This document shows, in pieces, positions 42,154-50,648 of a DNA stretch of 64,000 bases. Position numbers and translations under genes: made by a program. How positions within the stretch are numbered: the first letter of the stretch is position 1; the number at the start of each line of letters is the position of its first letter. The notes beneath the pieces were generated by a model, which was not told the DNA's origin, ran no database searches, and saw nothing but the letters and a program-made list of their open reading frames with translations. This stretch comes from Rhodosalinus sediminis (GTDB taxonomy: Bacteria > Pseudomonadota > Alphaproteobacteria > Rhodobacterales > Rhodobacteraceae), in assembly GCF_003385555.1 (NCBI RefSeq), contig NZ_QOHR01000002.1, forward strand, positions 1 through 64,000, written 5' to 3'.

Positions 42154-43185
42154 TCAGATCCCGATCTTGCGCATCTTTTCGACGAGCGTGGTGCGTTGCA
42201 GGCCCAGATGACGCGCCGCCGCGGCGGTGTTGTGATCGGTCCGGCTCAGCGCCGCGCGGATGAAGGCCTCCTCCACCTTCTGGACGTGGCGTCGAAGGCT
42301 GAAGCTTTCGTCCTGGTCGAGCAGGCTCGATGCATCGCAGGCCAGCTCCCCCGGGCTCGAGGGGTCGGGCGCGCCCGCGCGCGACAGCATCTCGCGGATC
42401 TGGCAGGCGCCGATCGTCTCGCCGGGGTAGAACGCCTGCACGCGCTCGAAGACGTTGCGCAGTTCACGCACGTTGCCCGGCCACGGGTGGCCTTTCAGCG
42501 CCTTGATGGCGTCGGGCGCGAAGCGCGGCGGCGGGGCGCCGTCGCCGTGCCGGCCGTCGGCGAAGGCCTCCAGCAGACGGGGAATATCGTCGCACCGGTC
42601 GGCGAGACGCGGCACCGCGATCCGGAGCACGTCCAGACGATACAGGAGATCCTCCCGGAATTGTCCAGCGCGCACCGCCGCCTCGATATCCACATTGGTC
42701 GCGGAGACGATGCGCACGTCCGCCTCGATCTCCTCGTTCCCGCCGAGCCGCCGGATGCGACGATTCTCGAGCACACGCAGCAATTTCGACTGAAGCTCGA
42801 CCGGCATTTCGCCGATCTCGTCGAGGAAGAGCGTCCCGCCCGCGGCGGCCTCGATCCGGCCGATGCAGCGCGCGGACGCCCCGGTGAAGGCCCCCTTTTC
42901 GTAGCCGAAAAGCTCCGCTTCCATGATGTCGCGCGGGATCGCCGCGCAATTGACCGCCACCAACGGCCCCGTGCGACCGGAGGCGGCGTGCAGCACCTCC
43001 GCCACCAGCTCCTTGCCCGATCCGGTCTCGCCCATGACGAGGACCGGCGCCGTGGTGCGCGCTGCGACGGAGATCATGCGACGCAGGCCCACGACCGCGG
43101 GCGACTCGCCGATGATCCTTTCGAGAACGACGCCGGGAACATCGACCGTCCGGTCGCCGCCCCAATTCACGTATGTATCAGCCAT
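42154..43185 (-). CDS. fleQ: FleQ-like sigma-54 activator with HTH but no N-terminal regulatory domain
   Basis: 343 residues from ATG 43185 (GGGAA upstream; ATGs at 43188 and 43212 are possible). Only about 25 residues precede the AAA+ domain: Walker A GETGSGKE (52-59), sigma-54 loop GAFTGA (98-103), Walker B TLFLDEIGEM and [14 protein letters not shown]. The C-terminus is a Fis-type HTH (NTAAAARHLGLQRTTLVEKM). It is the mirror image of the FleT-like protein, which has an N-terminal domain and AAA+ but no HTH. In R. sphaeroides FleQ binds the enhancer and forms a hetero-oligomer with FleT. It is the likely master regulator of the nine sigma-54 promoters. Confidence 0.88.
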   Translation of the reverse strand: MADTYVNWGGDRTVDVPGVVLERIIGESPAVVGLRRMISVAARTTAPVLVMGETGSGKELVAEVLHAASGRTGPLVAVNCAAIPRDIMEAELFGYEKGAFTGASARCIGRIEAAAGGTLFLDEIGEMPVELQSKLLRVLENRRIRRLGGNEEIEADVRIVSATNVDIEAAVRAGQFREDLLYRLDVLRIAVPRLADRCDDIPRLLEAFADGRHGDGAPPPRFAPDAIKALKGHPWPGNVRELRNVFERVQAFYPGETIGACQIREMLSRAGAPDPSSPGELACDASSLLDQDESFSLRRHVQKVEEAFIRAALSRTDHNTAAAARHLGLQRTTLVEKMRKIGI

Positions 43186-43577
43186 CATATATTCCCAAAA
43201 AGCGCATTTCATATTTTTGCCTGACAACCTGTCGCGACGATCGCGACGGTCGCCGGAGCTCGAAAGGGCCGGATCGTTGCCCGCTCGGCAAAGTCGCACC
43301 GACATTCGTTTCTTTTCTCGGCCAGAGGGCAAGGGATCGCATTGAACTTGCAATCATCTTTTCAGTCCTCCGATGGTTTGCCGTTTCTCACGGGACCTCC
43401 TCGCACGGTGGACAGGAAAGCCGCCCGAGCCTTCGGGACAGCGCGATACCGTCTGCCCCCGACTTTCAGCGCGACTGGTTAAAAAAACGAGAACATTCGA
43501 CGTACAAAGCCGCGCGACCGGGCCGACGATCCGGTCACGCCCCGGCGCGCGCCGCTTCGGGCGGGCGCCATGCGGGG
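43186..43577. other. Non-coding region upstream of fleQ, visibly less GC-rich
   Basis: 392 bases between fleQ and the 131-aa gene, both transcribed leftwards. It is less GC-rich than its surroundings and holds A/T runs (TTTTTTT on the minus strand near 43488) and a 17-base palindrome at 43231-43247. No sigma-54 or sigma-28 element is visible, so fleQ probably has a housekeeping promoter here, though I cannot fix -35/-10 boxes. No coding frame looks real. Confidence 0.6.
43231..43247. promoter_or_regulatory. 17-base palindrome upstream of fleQ, candidate operator
   Basis: GTCGCGA-CGA-TCGCGAC, perfect 7-base arms with a 3-base centre, 46 bases before the fleQ ATG. The spacing and symmetry fit a dimeric repressor or activator site. 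The binding protein is unknown. Confidence 0.5.
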
Positions 43578-43973
43578 CTAGGTGTCGTCGTCCTTCCCGT
43601 CCTCCTCGTCGTCGGTCTCGAACGCGGCGGAGGAAAGGAGCGCCGCGGCGTCCTGAAGATCCATGCCGCGCACCGCGCTCCTGCGCCGGGCGGGCCGCGT
43701 CGCGCCCGGATCGGGCTCCGGGTCCGCGTCGCGCGCCGGGGGCGCGGGCTGCTCCGCGGTCGCGCGGCCCTCCATCGCGGCGAGCTGGCGGCGCAGGAGC
43801 TGCAGGCGCGCGCTGACGAGCGCGCGGCGCCGCGCGGGGGTGCCTTCGGCCGCGGCCGCCGCGCCGAGCGCCGGGCTGACCGTCAGGGCGTTGCGGCGCC
43901 GCAGGTCGCGCGCGATTCGCGCCGCGAGGATCTCGTGCGGCGGCGGGGCGTCGGCGGGGTCTGTGTCGTTCAT
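43578..43973 (-). CDS. Unknown 131-aa protein with acidic C-terminus
   Basis: 131 residues; GGAGG precedes ATG 43973. A basic helical N-terminal half ([40 protein letters not shown]) is followed by a Pro/Arg linker and a strongly acidic tail ([13 protein letters not shown]). No signal peptide or TM. It is divergent from flgB, whose sigma-54 promoter sits in the shared region. Family not recognised; the two charged halves suggest a small regulatory or chaperone-like protein. Confidence 0.65.
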   Translation of the reverse strand: MNDTDPADAPPPHEILAARIARDLRRRNALTVSPALGAAAAAEGTPARRRALVSARLQLLRRQLAAMEGRATAEQPAPPARDADPEPDPGATRPARRRSAVRGMDLQDAAALLSSAAFETDDEEDGKDDDT

Positions 43974-44009
43974 GGTGCCTCCGTGTTTCGGGCGGGCGCC
44001 CGGCGGGCT

Positions 44010-44025
44010 TGGCACGGGGGTTGCA
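44010..44025 (+). promoter_or_regulatory. Sigma-54 promoter of flgBCDEF
   Basis: TGGCACGGGGGTTGCA, a full -24/-12 element, 43 bases before the flgB ATG. Confidence 0.88.
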
Positions 44026-44067
44026 AGAAGCGGTCCAAGTCACATCCAGACGGGAGACCGACCGCCG

Positions 44068-44454
44068 ATGTCCGCGATCCGAGATCACCTTGGCATTCAC
44101 GCCGACGCGCTCGCCCTGCGCGAGACGCGCACGAAACTGCTCGCCTCCAACATCGCGAACGCGGGCACGCCGCATTTCAAGGCCCGCGACTTCGATTTCA
44201 CCGCCGCGCTGGAGCGCGCGCGGTCCGACGGGGGCCGCGCCGGCACGACGCACCCGCGCCACATCGCCCTCGGCGCGTCGGGCGCGGCCGATCCGGGCTA
44301 CCGCGTGCCGGTAAACCCGGCGCTCGACGGCAACACCGTCGAGCTGAACGTCGAACAGATGGAATTCGCCGAGAACACGCTGGGCTACATGACGAGCTTG
44401 CAGCTGCTCAACGGCAAGATTTCGGGACTCAAGCGCGCGATCAAGGGGCAGTGA
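44068..44454 (+). CDS. flgB: FlgB, proximal rod protein
   Basis: 128 residues. N-terminal rod motif [20 protein letters not shown] followed by FKARDFDF, and C-terminal [20 protein letters not shown], both FlgB signatures. The ATG at 44068 is where homology begins. One-base overlap with flgC (TGATG). Confidence 0.96.
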   Translation: MSAIRDHLGIHADALALRETRTKLLASNIANAGTPHFKARDFDFTAALERARSDGGRAGTTHPRHIALGASGAADPGYRVPVNPALDGNTVELNVEQMEFAENTLGYMTSLQLLNGKISGLKRAIKGQ

Positions 44455-44870
44455 TGTCGGACGTGAGCAATCTCTTCGATCTTTCCAAGCGCGCCATGTC
44501 GGCGCAGATGGTGCGGCTGAACACGGTGGCGAGCAACATCGCCAACGCCGACTCGGTCGCCTCGAGCCCCGAGGGCGCCTTTCGCCCGCTACGCCCGGTC
44601 TTCGCGACCGAGCTCGCCGATCAGGCCCGCGCGCCCGGGGTCGCCGCGGCGAACGTGGAGCGCATCGTCGCGCTCGACCGGGAACCCGCGAAGCACTACC
44701 GGCCCGATCACCCGCTCGCCGACGACGAGGGCTTCGTCTACCAGGCCGCCGTCAACCGCGACGAGGAGATGGTCGAGATGCTGGAGGCGAGCCGCCAGTA
44801 TCAGAACAGTCTTCAGGTCGTGGACACCGTGCGCAGCCTCGTGGCGCGCACGGTGACCATGGGCCGCTGA
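44454..44870 (+). CDS. flgC: FlgC, proximal rod protein
   Basis: 138 residues. MSAQMVRLNTVASNIANADS at the N-terminus, YQAAVNRDEEMVEMLEASRQ and YQNSLQVVDTVRSLVARTV at the C-terminus. Starts in the flgB stop codon. Confidence 0.96.
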   Translation: MSDVSNLFDLSKRAMSAQMVRLNTVASNIANADSVASSPEGAFRPLRPVFATELADQARAPGVAAANVERIVALDREPAKHYRPDHPLADDEGFVYQAAVNRDEEMVEMLEASRQYQNSLQVVDTVRSLVARTVTMGR

Positions 44871-44885
44871 CGCGGAGGATCCGCC

Positions 44886-45575
44886 ATGACCGCCATCGAC
44901 ACGCCTCCCCCCCTTCAGCCGCGCGGAAGCGACGCGCCCGCCGCCGCGCGCCGGGACGCCGAGGGCGCCGCGCTCGGCCAGCAGGATTTCCTGCGGCTCC
45001 TCACCACACAGCTGCGCAACCAGGACCCGCTCGAGCCGATGGGAAACAAGGAATTCCTCGGCCAGATGGCGCAGTTCTCCACCGTTTCGGGGATCGACCG
45101 GATGAACGCCACGCTCGCCGGGCTGCAGGGCGGGCTCGCGGAGGTCCGCCTGGCCTCGGCCGCCAGCCTGCTCGGCCGGCAGGCGCTCGTCGAAGGCGAC
45201 ACGGCGCGCGCGGACGCGGCGGGCGACATCCGCGGGCGCGCTGTTCTGAAAAGCCCCGCCGCCGGCGTCACGGTGGAGTTCGCGGACGCGGAGACCGGCG
45301 TCCTTCTGCACAGCGAACGCTACGGGCCGCAGCCCGCCGGCCGCGTCGATTTCGTCTGGCAAGGCGTGCCCGAGGCGCTCGCGGACGCGGGGCGCGCGGT
45401 GAAGGTCACCGCGATGGCCGACACCGAGGGCGGCGCCGAGCGGGTGTCCACGGAGGTCTACGCCCGCATCGCGGGCGTCGAGCTGGACGCCGCAGGCGGC
45501 GCGCCGACCGTCACCCTGGAGGACTACGGCCGCCGCCCCGCAAGCGAGATCCCCGCGCTGCGCGCGCGGCCCTGA
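44886..45575 (+). CDS. flgD: FlgD, hook scaffold protein
   Basis: 229 residues. FlgD caps the growing hook. The N-terminal signature FLRLLTTQLRNQDPLEPMGN followed by EFLGQMAQFSTVSGID is intact; the rest is the FlgD Ig-like/tudor part (AGRVDFVWQGV). GGAGG before ATG. Confidence 0.95.
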   Translation: MTAIDTPPPLQPRGSDAPAAARRDAEGAALGQQDFLRLLTTQLRNQDPLEPMGNKEFLGQMAQFSTVSGIDRMNATLAGLQGGLAEVRLASAASLLGRQALVEGDTARADAAGDIRGRAVLKSPAAGVTVEFADAETGVLLHSERYGPQPAGRVDFVWQGVPEALADAGRAVKVTAMADTEGGAERVSTEVYARIAGVELDAAGGAPTVTLEDYGRRPASEIPALRARP

Positions 45576-45602
45576 CCCACGCCACCGCAAGGAGCAACCA
45601 TC

Positions 45603-46829
45603 ATGTCGATGAACATCGCCCTCTCCGGGCTCAACGCGGCGCGGTCCGCGATCAGCAACACCTCGAACAACATCGCCAACGCGGAAACCGCCGGCTATCG
45701 CGGCGCGCGCGCCCATTTCGGCGATCTCTTCTCCTCCTCGCCCTTCTCGCCGGTGAAAACCCAGACCGGCAACGGCGTCGAGCTGCAGCAGATCCGCCGC
45801 AGTTTCGAACAGGGGGCGCTCGAGAACACCGGCAACATCCTCGACATGGCGATCGAGGGGCGCGGCTTCTTCACGCTGCGCGATCAGAACGGCGGGCAGA
45901 TCTACAGCCGCGCGGGGGCCTTCGGGATGGACCGCGATGGCACGATCGTGAACAACGAGGGGCTCGAGCTGCTCACGCGGCCCGTCGCCGCCAACGGCGC
46001 GCCGCTCGGCGGGGGCGCGGCGCAGCTCTCGCCCCTCAGCATCCCGATGAAGTCCGGAACGCCCCAAGCGACGGGCGCGGCCGACCTGCAGGTCAGCCTT
46101 CCGGCGAACGGTCCGCTCTCGACGCCGCCCTTCGATGCCGCCGATCCGGCCACCTACGCCGAAAGTACGCCGATCGAGGTGCGCGGGGCCGACGGCACCG
46201 TGCGCGACGCCACCGTCTACTTCGCGCGCACGCAGGTCCCGGGCGGCGGCACGCCGGACACGATCTATACCGCGCATCTCGTCGTCGACGGCACGACGAT
46301 GACGACCGCCGCGCCGGAGCTCACCTTCGACGCGGACGGCCAGATGACCGCGCCCGGCGGCCCGATAAGCTTCACGGGCGCGGGCGACACCATCGACGTC
46401 GATTTCGCCGGCTCGCGGCTGGACACGGGCGGCTTCGCGGTGGACCGCTACGCCCACGACGGGCGCGGGCTGGACGCCCTGCAGGGCCTCGAGGTCGATG
46501 ACCAGGGCGTCATCTGGGCCAGCTACGGCGACCAGGCCGCGCAGGCGATGGGGCAGGTCGCGCTCGCGGGCTTCAACAACGAGCAGGGGCTGCGCCCGCT
46601 CGGCTCGGCCTCCTTCGCGGCGACGCAGGCCTCGGGGGACGCGATGATCGGCGGGCCGCAGACCGAGGGCCTCGGCAGCCTGCGCGCCTCGGCGCTCGAA
46701 GGGTCGAACGTCGACCTGACCGAGGAGATGGTGAACCTCATCAGCTCTCAGCGCAACTATCAGGCCTCCGCCAAGGCGCTCGAGACCTCGTCGAGCCTCA
46801 CCCAGACCATCATGAACATCCGGAGCTGA
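45603..46829 (+). CDS. flgE: FlgE, hook protein
   Basis: 408 residues. N-terminal D0 (MSMNIALSGLNAARSAISNT, SNNIANAETAGYRG), a central region rich in Gly/Thr (FlgE D1/D2), and C-terminal LTEEMVNLISSQRNYQASAK, TSSSLTQTIMNI. AAGGAG before ATG. Followed by flgF after 10 bases. Confidence 0.96.
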   Translation: MSMNIALSGLNAARSAISNTSNNIANAETAGYRGARAHFGDLFSSSPFSPVKTQTGNGVELQQIRRSFEQGALENTGNILDMAIEGRGFFTLRDQNGGQIYSRAGAFGMDRDGTIVNNEGLELLTRPVAANGAPLGGGAAQLSPLSIPMKSGTPQATGAADLQVSLPANGPLSTPPFDAADPATYAESTPIEVRGADGTVRDATVYFARTQVPGGGTPDTIYTAHLVVDGTTMTTAAPELTFDADGQMTAPGGPISFTGAGDTIDVDFAGSRLDTGGFAVDRYAHDGRGLDALQGLEVDDQGVIWASYGDQAAQAMGQVALAGFNNEQGLRPLGSASFAATQASGDAMIGGPQTEGLGSLRASALEGSNVDLTEEMVNLISSQRNYQASAKALETSSSLTQTIMNIRS

Positions 46830-46839
46830 GGCGCGCGTC

Positions 46840-47601
46840 ATGGACCGGATGATCTACACCGCGCTCAACGCGATCTCGGTGCTGCGCGACGCGCAGGTCA
46901 CGCAGGCCCAGAACCTCGCGAACCAGTCGGTGCCGGGCTACCGGCGCGACCTCGACAACGAGGGCGGCACCGTCTTCGCGCGGCTCTTCGGGGCGGAGAC
47001 GGCCCGGGCCTTCCGGCAGGAGACCGGGCCGGCCGGCTTCTCGCAGGAGAGCGGCCGGCTCAATCCCACGGGGGAGAAGATGGACATCGCCATCGCCGAC
47101 GCGGGCTATTTCCACGTCCAGCCCGAGACCGGCGCGCCGGCGCTCTCGCGCCGCGGCGACCTGCGCGCCGACGCCGAGGGCACGCTGCGCAACGGCGCCG
47201 GCGACGCGCTGCTCGACGTGAACGGCGACCCCATCGCGCTGCCGCCCTACCGCGACGTGGTGATCAACGAGCTCGGAGAGATCCACGTCACGCCGGCGGA
47301 CGGCGCACCGGGCGAGCGCGTGCTGGCGGCGACCATCGCAACGGTCGTGCCGGGCGAGGACGTCACGCTGCGCAAGTCCGAGGACGGGCGCATCCGCGTG
47401 CCCGACGGGGAGCTTCCGCCGCCCGATCAGATGGCGCGCGTGCGCCAGGGCGTGCTGGAATCGAGCAACGTGAACGCCGTGGAGGAGATGATCGGCCAGA
47501 TCGAGCTGCAGCGCCAGTTCGAGCTCGGCCTTAAGCTCGTCACCTCGGCCAGGCAGATCGACGAGACCGGCGCGCGGCTCCTGCGGATGCCGGGCACCTG
47601 A
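46840..47601 (+). CDS. flgF: FlgF, proximal rod protein
   Basis: 253 residues. IYTALNAISVLRDAQVTQAQ with NLANQSVPGYRRD at the start, and ESSNVNAVEEMIGQIELQRQ with FELGLKLVTSA at the end. The rod-family N- and C-termini and position between flgE and flgG support FlgF. Confidence 0.94.
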   Translation: MDRMIYTALNAISVLRDAQVTQAQNLANQSVPGYRRDLDNEGGTVFARLFGAETARAFRQETGPAGFSQESGRLNPTGEKMDIAIADAGYFHVQPETGAPALSRRGDLRADAEGTLRNGAGDALLDVNGDPIALPPYRDVVINELGEIHVTPADGAPGERVLAATIATVVPGEDVTLRKSEDGRIRVPDGELPPPDQMARVRQGVLESSNVNAVEEMIGQIELQRQFELGLKLVTSARQIDETGARLLRMPGT

Positions 47602-47620
47602 CCCGGCGGCGGGCGCCGCA

Positions 47621-47636
47621 TGGCACGGCGCTTGCA
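47621..47636 (+). promoter_or_regulatory. Sigma-54 promoter of flgG to sltF
   Basis: TGGCACGGCGCTTGCA, a full -24/-12 element in the 100-base gap between flgF and flgG, 66 bases before the flgG ATG. No other promoter is visible as far as sltF. Confidence 0.85.
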
Positions 47637-47701
47637 CCCCGTGCCTCGAACGCGCCCGGACCAGGCCGGACGCCCAGACGCGAACCGGAAGGACCAAGCC
47701 C

Positions 47702-48490
47702 ATGTCGTCCAACGCGATGCACGTCGCCAAGACCGGCCTGAACGCGCAGCAATCGCGCATTCAGGTGATTTCCAACAACCTCGCCAACGTCAATACGACC
47801 GGCTTCAAGCGCGACCGCGCCAACTTCGAGTCGCTCCTCTATCAGGTCCACCGCCCCGGCGGCGCGATGACCTCGGAGGCCACGCAGCTCACCTCGCCCT
47901 CGGCGATCGGCACCGGCGTCAAGCTCGTCTCCACCGAGAAGCTGCACACCCAGGGCAGCCTCGCCAACACGGGCAACGCGCTCGACGTGGCGATCGACGG
48001 CAAGGGCTTCCTGCAGGTGCTGATGCCCGACGGGCGGATCGGCTACACCCGCAACGGCGCGCTCTCGATGGACGCCGAGGGCACGCTGACCACCTCGAGC
48101 GGCTACGTTCTCCAGCCCGAGATCCGCATCCCGGAAGAGGCGCAGTCGATCAACATCTCGACCGACGGCATCGTCTCCGTCGCCCTGCCGGGCGAGACCG
48201 CGGCGCGCGAGGTCGGCCAGATCACGCTGGCCACCTTCGCCAACCCCCGCGGCCTGCAGCCGGTGGGCGAGACGATGCTGGTCGAAACCCCGGCGAGCGG
48301 CGCGCCCGCCGTCGCCGCGCCGCTCGCCGACGCGGCCGGCGAGCTCACGCAGGGCGCGCTCGAGACCTCGAACGTCAACGTCGTGCAGGAACTCGTGGAT
48401 ATGATCGAGGCGCAGCGCGCCTACGAGGTCAACTCGAAGTCGATCTCGGCCTCCGACGAGATGCTGCGCTTCCTCTCCAACAACATCTGA
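47702..48490 (+). CDS. flgG: FlgG, distal rod protein
   Basis: 262 residues, exact family length. AMHVAKTGLNAQQSRIQVIS, NNLANVNTTGFKRDRANFES at the start and ETSNVNVVQELVDMIEAQRA with YEVNSKSISASDEM at the end. AAGGAC lies before the ATG. Confidence 0.97.
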   Translation: MSSNAMHVAKTGLNAQQSRIQVISNNLANVNTTGFKRDRANFESLLYQVHRPGGAMTSEATQLTSPSAIGTGVKLVSTEKLHTQGSLANTGNALDVAIDGKGFLQVLMPDGRIGYTRNGALSMDAEGTLTTSSGYVLQPEIRIPEEAQSINISTDGIVSVALPGETAAREVGQITLATFANPRGLQPVGETMLVETPASGAPAVAAPLADAAGELTQGALETSNVNVVQELVDMIEAQRAYEVNSKSISASDEMLRFLSNNI

Positions 48491-48507
48491 CCCGGAGGCC
48501 GCGCGCG

Positions 48508-49173
48508 ATGACCCGCCCTGCCCGCCTGCTCCGTCCGGCGCTCCTGCCCGCGGCGCTGCTCGCCGCCGGATGCGCCCAACAGATCCAGGAGGCCGCGTCC
48601 GACGCCTACGCGCCGGTCTTTCCCGCCGAGGCGCGCGCCGAGACGCAGCGCCTCTCGACCGGGGCGGTCTACGACGGCACCGGCGGCCTCTTCGCCTCCG
48701 ACCGGCGCGCGGCGCAGGTGGGCGACGTGCTGACCGTCCAGCTGAGCGAGAGCTTCGCGGCGACGAAATCGCAGGACGCCTCGAGCACGAAGTCCGACAG
48801 CTTCGACATCGACCTGCCCGCCGACCTCGACGCGGGCCTCGACCTGACCGCGGGCACCGACCGGACCTTCTCGGGCTCCGGCGCGGCCTCGCAGTCGAAC
48901 TCGCTGACGGGGCGCGTGTCGGTGATGGTCACGCGCCGCCATCCCGGCGGGCTCCTCGAAATCCTCGGGCAGAAGAAGCTCACCCTCAACAACGGCGACG
49001 AATACATCCGCCTGTCCGGCCTCGTGCGCGAGGCCGACATCTCGGCCGACAACGTCGTGCGCTCCGACCGCATCGCGAACGCGCGCATCGAATACATCGG
49101 CGCCGGCGACGTCGCCGACACCGGCCGCAAGGGCTGGCTGTCGCGCACGCTCGAGACGGTCGCCCCCTTCTGA
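48508..49173 (+). CDS. flgH: FlgH, L-ring lipoprotein
   Basis: 221 residues. Lipoprotein signal with lipobox AAGC. L-ring motifs: GGLFASDRRAAQVGDVLTVQ, SNSLTGRVSVMVTRR, NGDEYIRLSGLVREADI. FlgH forms the outer-membrane L ring. GGAGG before the ATG; 17 bases after flgG. Confidence 0.95.
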   Translation: MTRPARLLRPALLPAALLAAGCAQQIQEAASDAYAPVFPAEARAETQRLSTGAVYDGTGGLFASDRRAAQVGDVLTVQLSESFAATKSQDASSTKSDSFDIDLPADLDAGLDLTAGTDRTFSGSGAASQSNSLTGRVSVMVTRRHPGGLLEILGQKKLTLNNGDEYIRLSGLVREADISADNVVRSDRIANARIEYIGAGDVADTGRKGWLSRTLETVAPF

Positions 49174-49185
49174 AACGAGGCCCCC

Positions 49186-50325
49186 ATGCGCATCCCGCTT
49201 CTCTGGCCGCTCCTCGCCGCCGCGACGCTCGCCGCCGCGACGCTCGCCGCAGCGCCGGCGGCGGCGGACCGGATCAAGGACATCGCCTCGGTCGCCGGGG
49301 TCCGGTCCAACCCGCTGGTGGGCTACGGGCTCGTCGTGGGGCTCTCGGGCACGGGCGACGGCAACTCGGCCCTGACCCGGCAATCGATGCGCTCGCTGAT
49401 CTCGCGGCTCGGGCTCGAGACTGACCCGGGCGATCTCGACACACGCAACGCCGCCGCGGTGATGGTCACCGCGGAACTCTCGCCCTTCGCTAAACCCGGG
49501 CAGGATATGGACGTCACAGTATCCACGGTGGGACGCGCCGACTCGCTGAAGGGAGGGACGCTGCTGATGACGCCGCTCAAGGGCTCCGACGGCGAGGTCT
49601 ACGCGATCGCGCAGGGCAATCTGGTCGTCGGCGGGCTCGGCGTGGAGGCCGACGACGGCTCCTCGCTCACGGTCAACGTGCCCACCGTCGGGCGCATTCC
49701 CGGCGGCGGCACGGTCGAGCGCGCGGTGCCCTCCAGCTTTCTCGAGGCCGAGCACCTGGTGCTCAACCTGCACCGCAACGATTTCTCGACGGCCGCCGCG
49801 ACGGCCGAGGCGGTGAACGCCACCTTCGGCGAGGGGGTCGCGGTGGCGCTCGACGGCACCTCGGTGCGCGTGCGCGTGCCGCGGGACCCGGCGCAGCGCG
49901 TCTCCTTCATGGGGCTTCTCGAGAACACCGAGGTCGAGCCGGCCGCGCCGCCCGCGCAGGTCATCGTCAACGCGCGCACGGGCACCATCGTGATCGGCGG
50001 CAACGTGCGCGTCACGCCCGCCGCCGTCAGCCACGGCTCGCTGACGGTACGCGTGCGCGAGGATCAGAACGTCGAGCAGGGCGCCACCGTCGTCACCGGC
50101 GAGGGCGGCACCGTCGTCGCGCCGGGCGAGCCCGTGGTCACGCCCGAGTCCGAGATCGAGGTCGACGAAGAGGAGGCGCGCGCCTTCGTCTTCAATCCCG
50201 GCGTCTCGCTCTCCTCGCTCGTGGACGCGATCAACGCCGTGGGCAGCAGCCCCTCGGACCTCGTCGCCATCCTCGAGGCGCTGCACCGCGCCGGCGCGCT
50301 GCGCGCCGAACTCGTGATCCTCTGA
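49186..50325 (+). CDS. flgI: FlgI, P-ring protein
   Basis: 379 residues with a Sec signal peptide ([20 protein letters not shown]). Family motifs: [52 protein letters not shown], and the C-terminal [20 protein letters not shown]. FlgI forms the periplasmic P ring, helped by FlgA. Confidence 0.97.
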   Translation: MRIPLLWPLLAAATLAAATLAAAPAAADRIKDIASVAGVRSNPLVGYGLVVGLSGTGDGNSALTRQSMRSLISRLGLETDPGDLDTRNAAAVMVTAELSPFAKPGQDMDVTVSTVGRADSLKGGTLLMTPLKGSDGEVYAIAQGNLVVGGLGVEADDGSSLTVNVPTVGRIPGGGTVERAVPSSFLEAEHLVLNLHRNDFSTAAATAEAVNATFGEGVAVALDGTSVRVRVPRDPAQRVSFMGLLENTEVEPAAPPAQVIVNARTGTIVIGGNVRVTPAAVSHGSLTVRVREDQNVEQGATVVTGEGGTVVAPGEPVVTPESEIEVDEEEARAFVFNPGVSLSSLVDAINAVGSSPSDLVAILEALHRAGALRAELVIL

Positions 50326-50339
50326 GCGGGAGCGCCGGC

Positions 50340-50648
50340 ATGGAGACCATTCGCCCCGACCCGTCCCCCGACGCGCTGCGCCGCGCGGAAAGCGCGGGCA
50401 GCCGCGGCGAGAAACTGCGCGCCGCCGCCGAGGGATTCGAGGAGCTTTTCCTGCAGAAGATGCTTCAGGCCGCCCGCGCCGGCGGGCCCGGCGACGACCT
50501 GCTCGGCAGCTCCGCCGTGACGCGGACGCGGTCGATGCTCGACACCGAGCTCGCCCGCAGCGGGGCGGGCGCCGCCCGCCTCGGCCTCGCCGAGGCGATC
50601 TACCGACATATGGCGCCGAGCGCCGGCATCGCGGAGGACGAGACGTGA
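50340..50648 (+). CDS. flgJ: FlgJ, rod-binding domain only
   Basis: 102 residues. Only the N-terminal rod-cap domain of FlgJ is present (LRAAAEGFEELFLQKMLQAA). The muramidase domain found in enteric FlgJ (313 aa) is missing; that job is likely done by SltF at 53802. This split is the arrangement known in R. sphaeroides. Stop overlaps the flgK GTG start. Confidence 0.93.
   Translation: METIRPDPSPDALRRAESAGSRGEKLRAAAEGFEELFLQKMLQAARAGGPGDDLLGSSAVTRTRSMLDTELARSGAGAARLGLAEAIYRHMAPSAGIAEDET

Noticed and set aside
44589-46841. A 750-codon minus-strand frame across flgC, flgD and flgE
   Set aside because: Shadow of real genes; no motif, no ribosome site, and composition typical of the antisense third frame.
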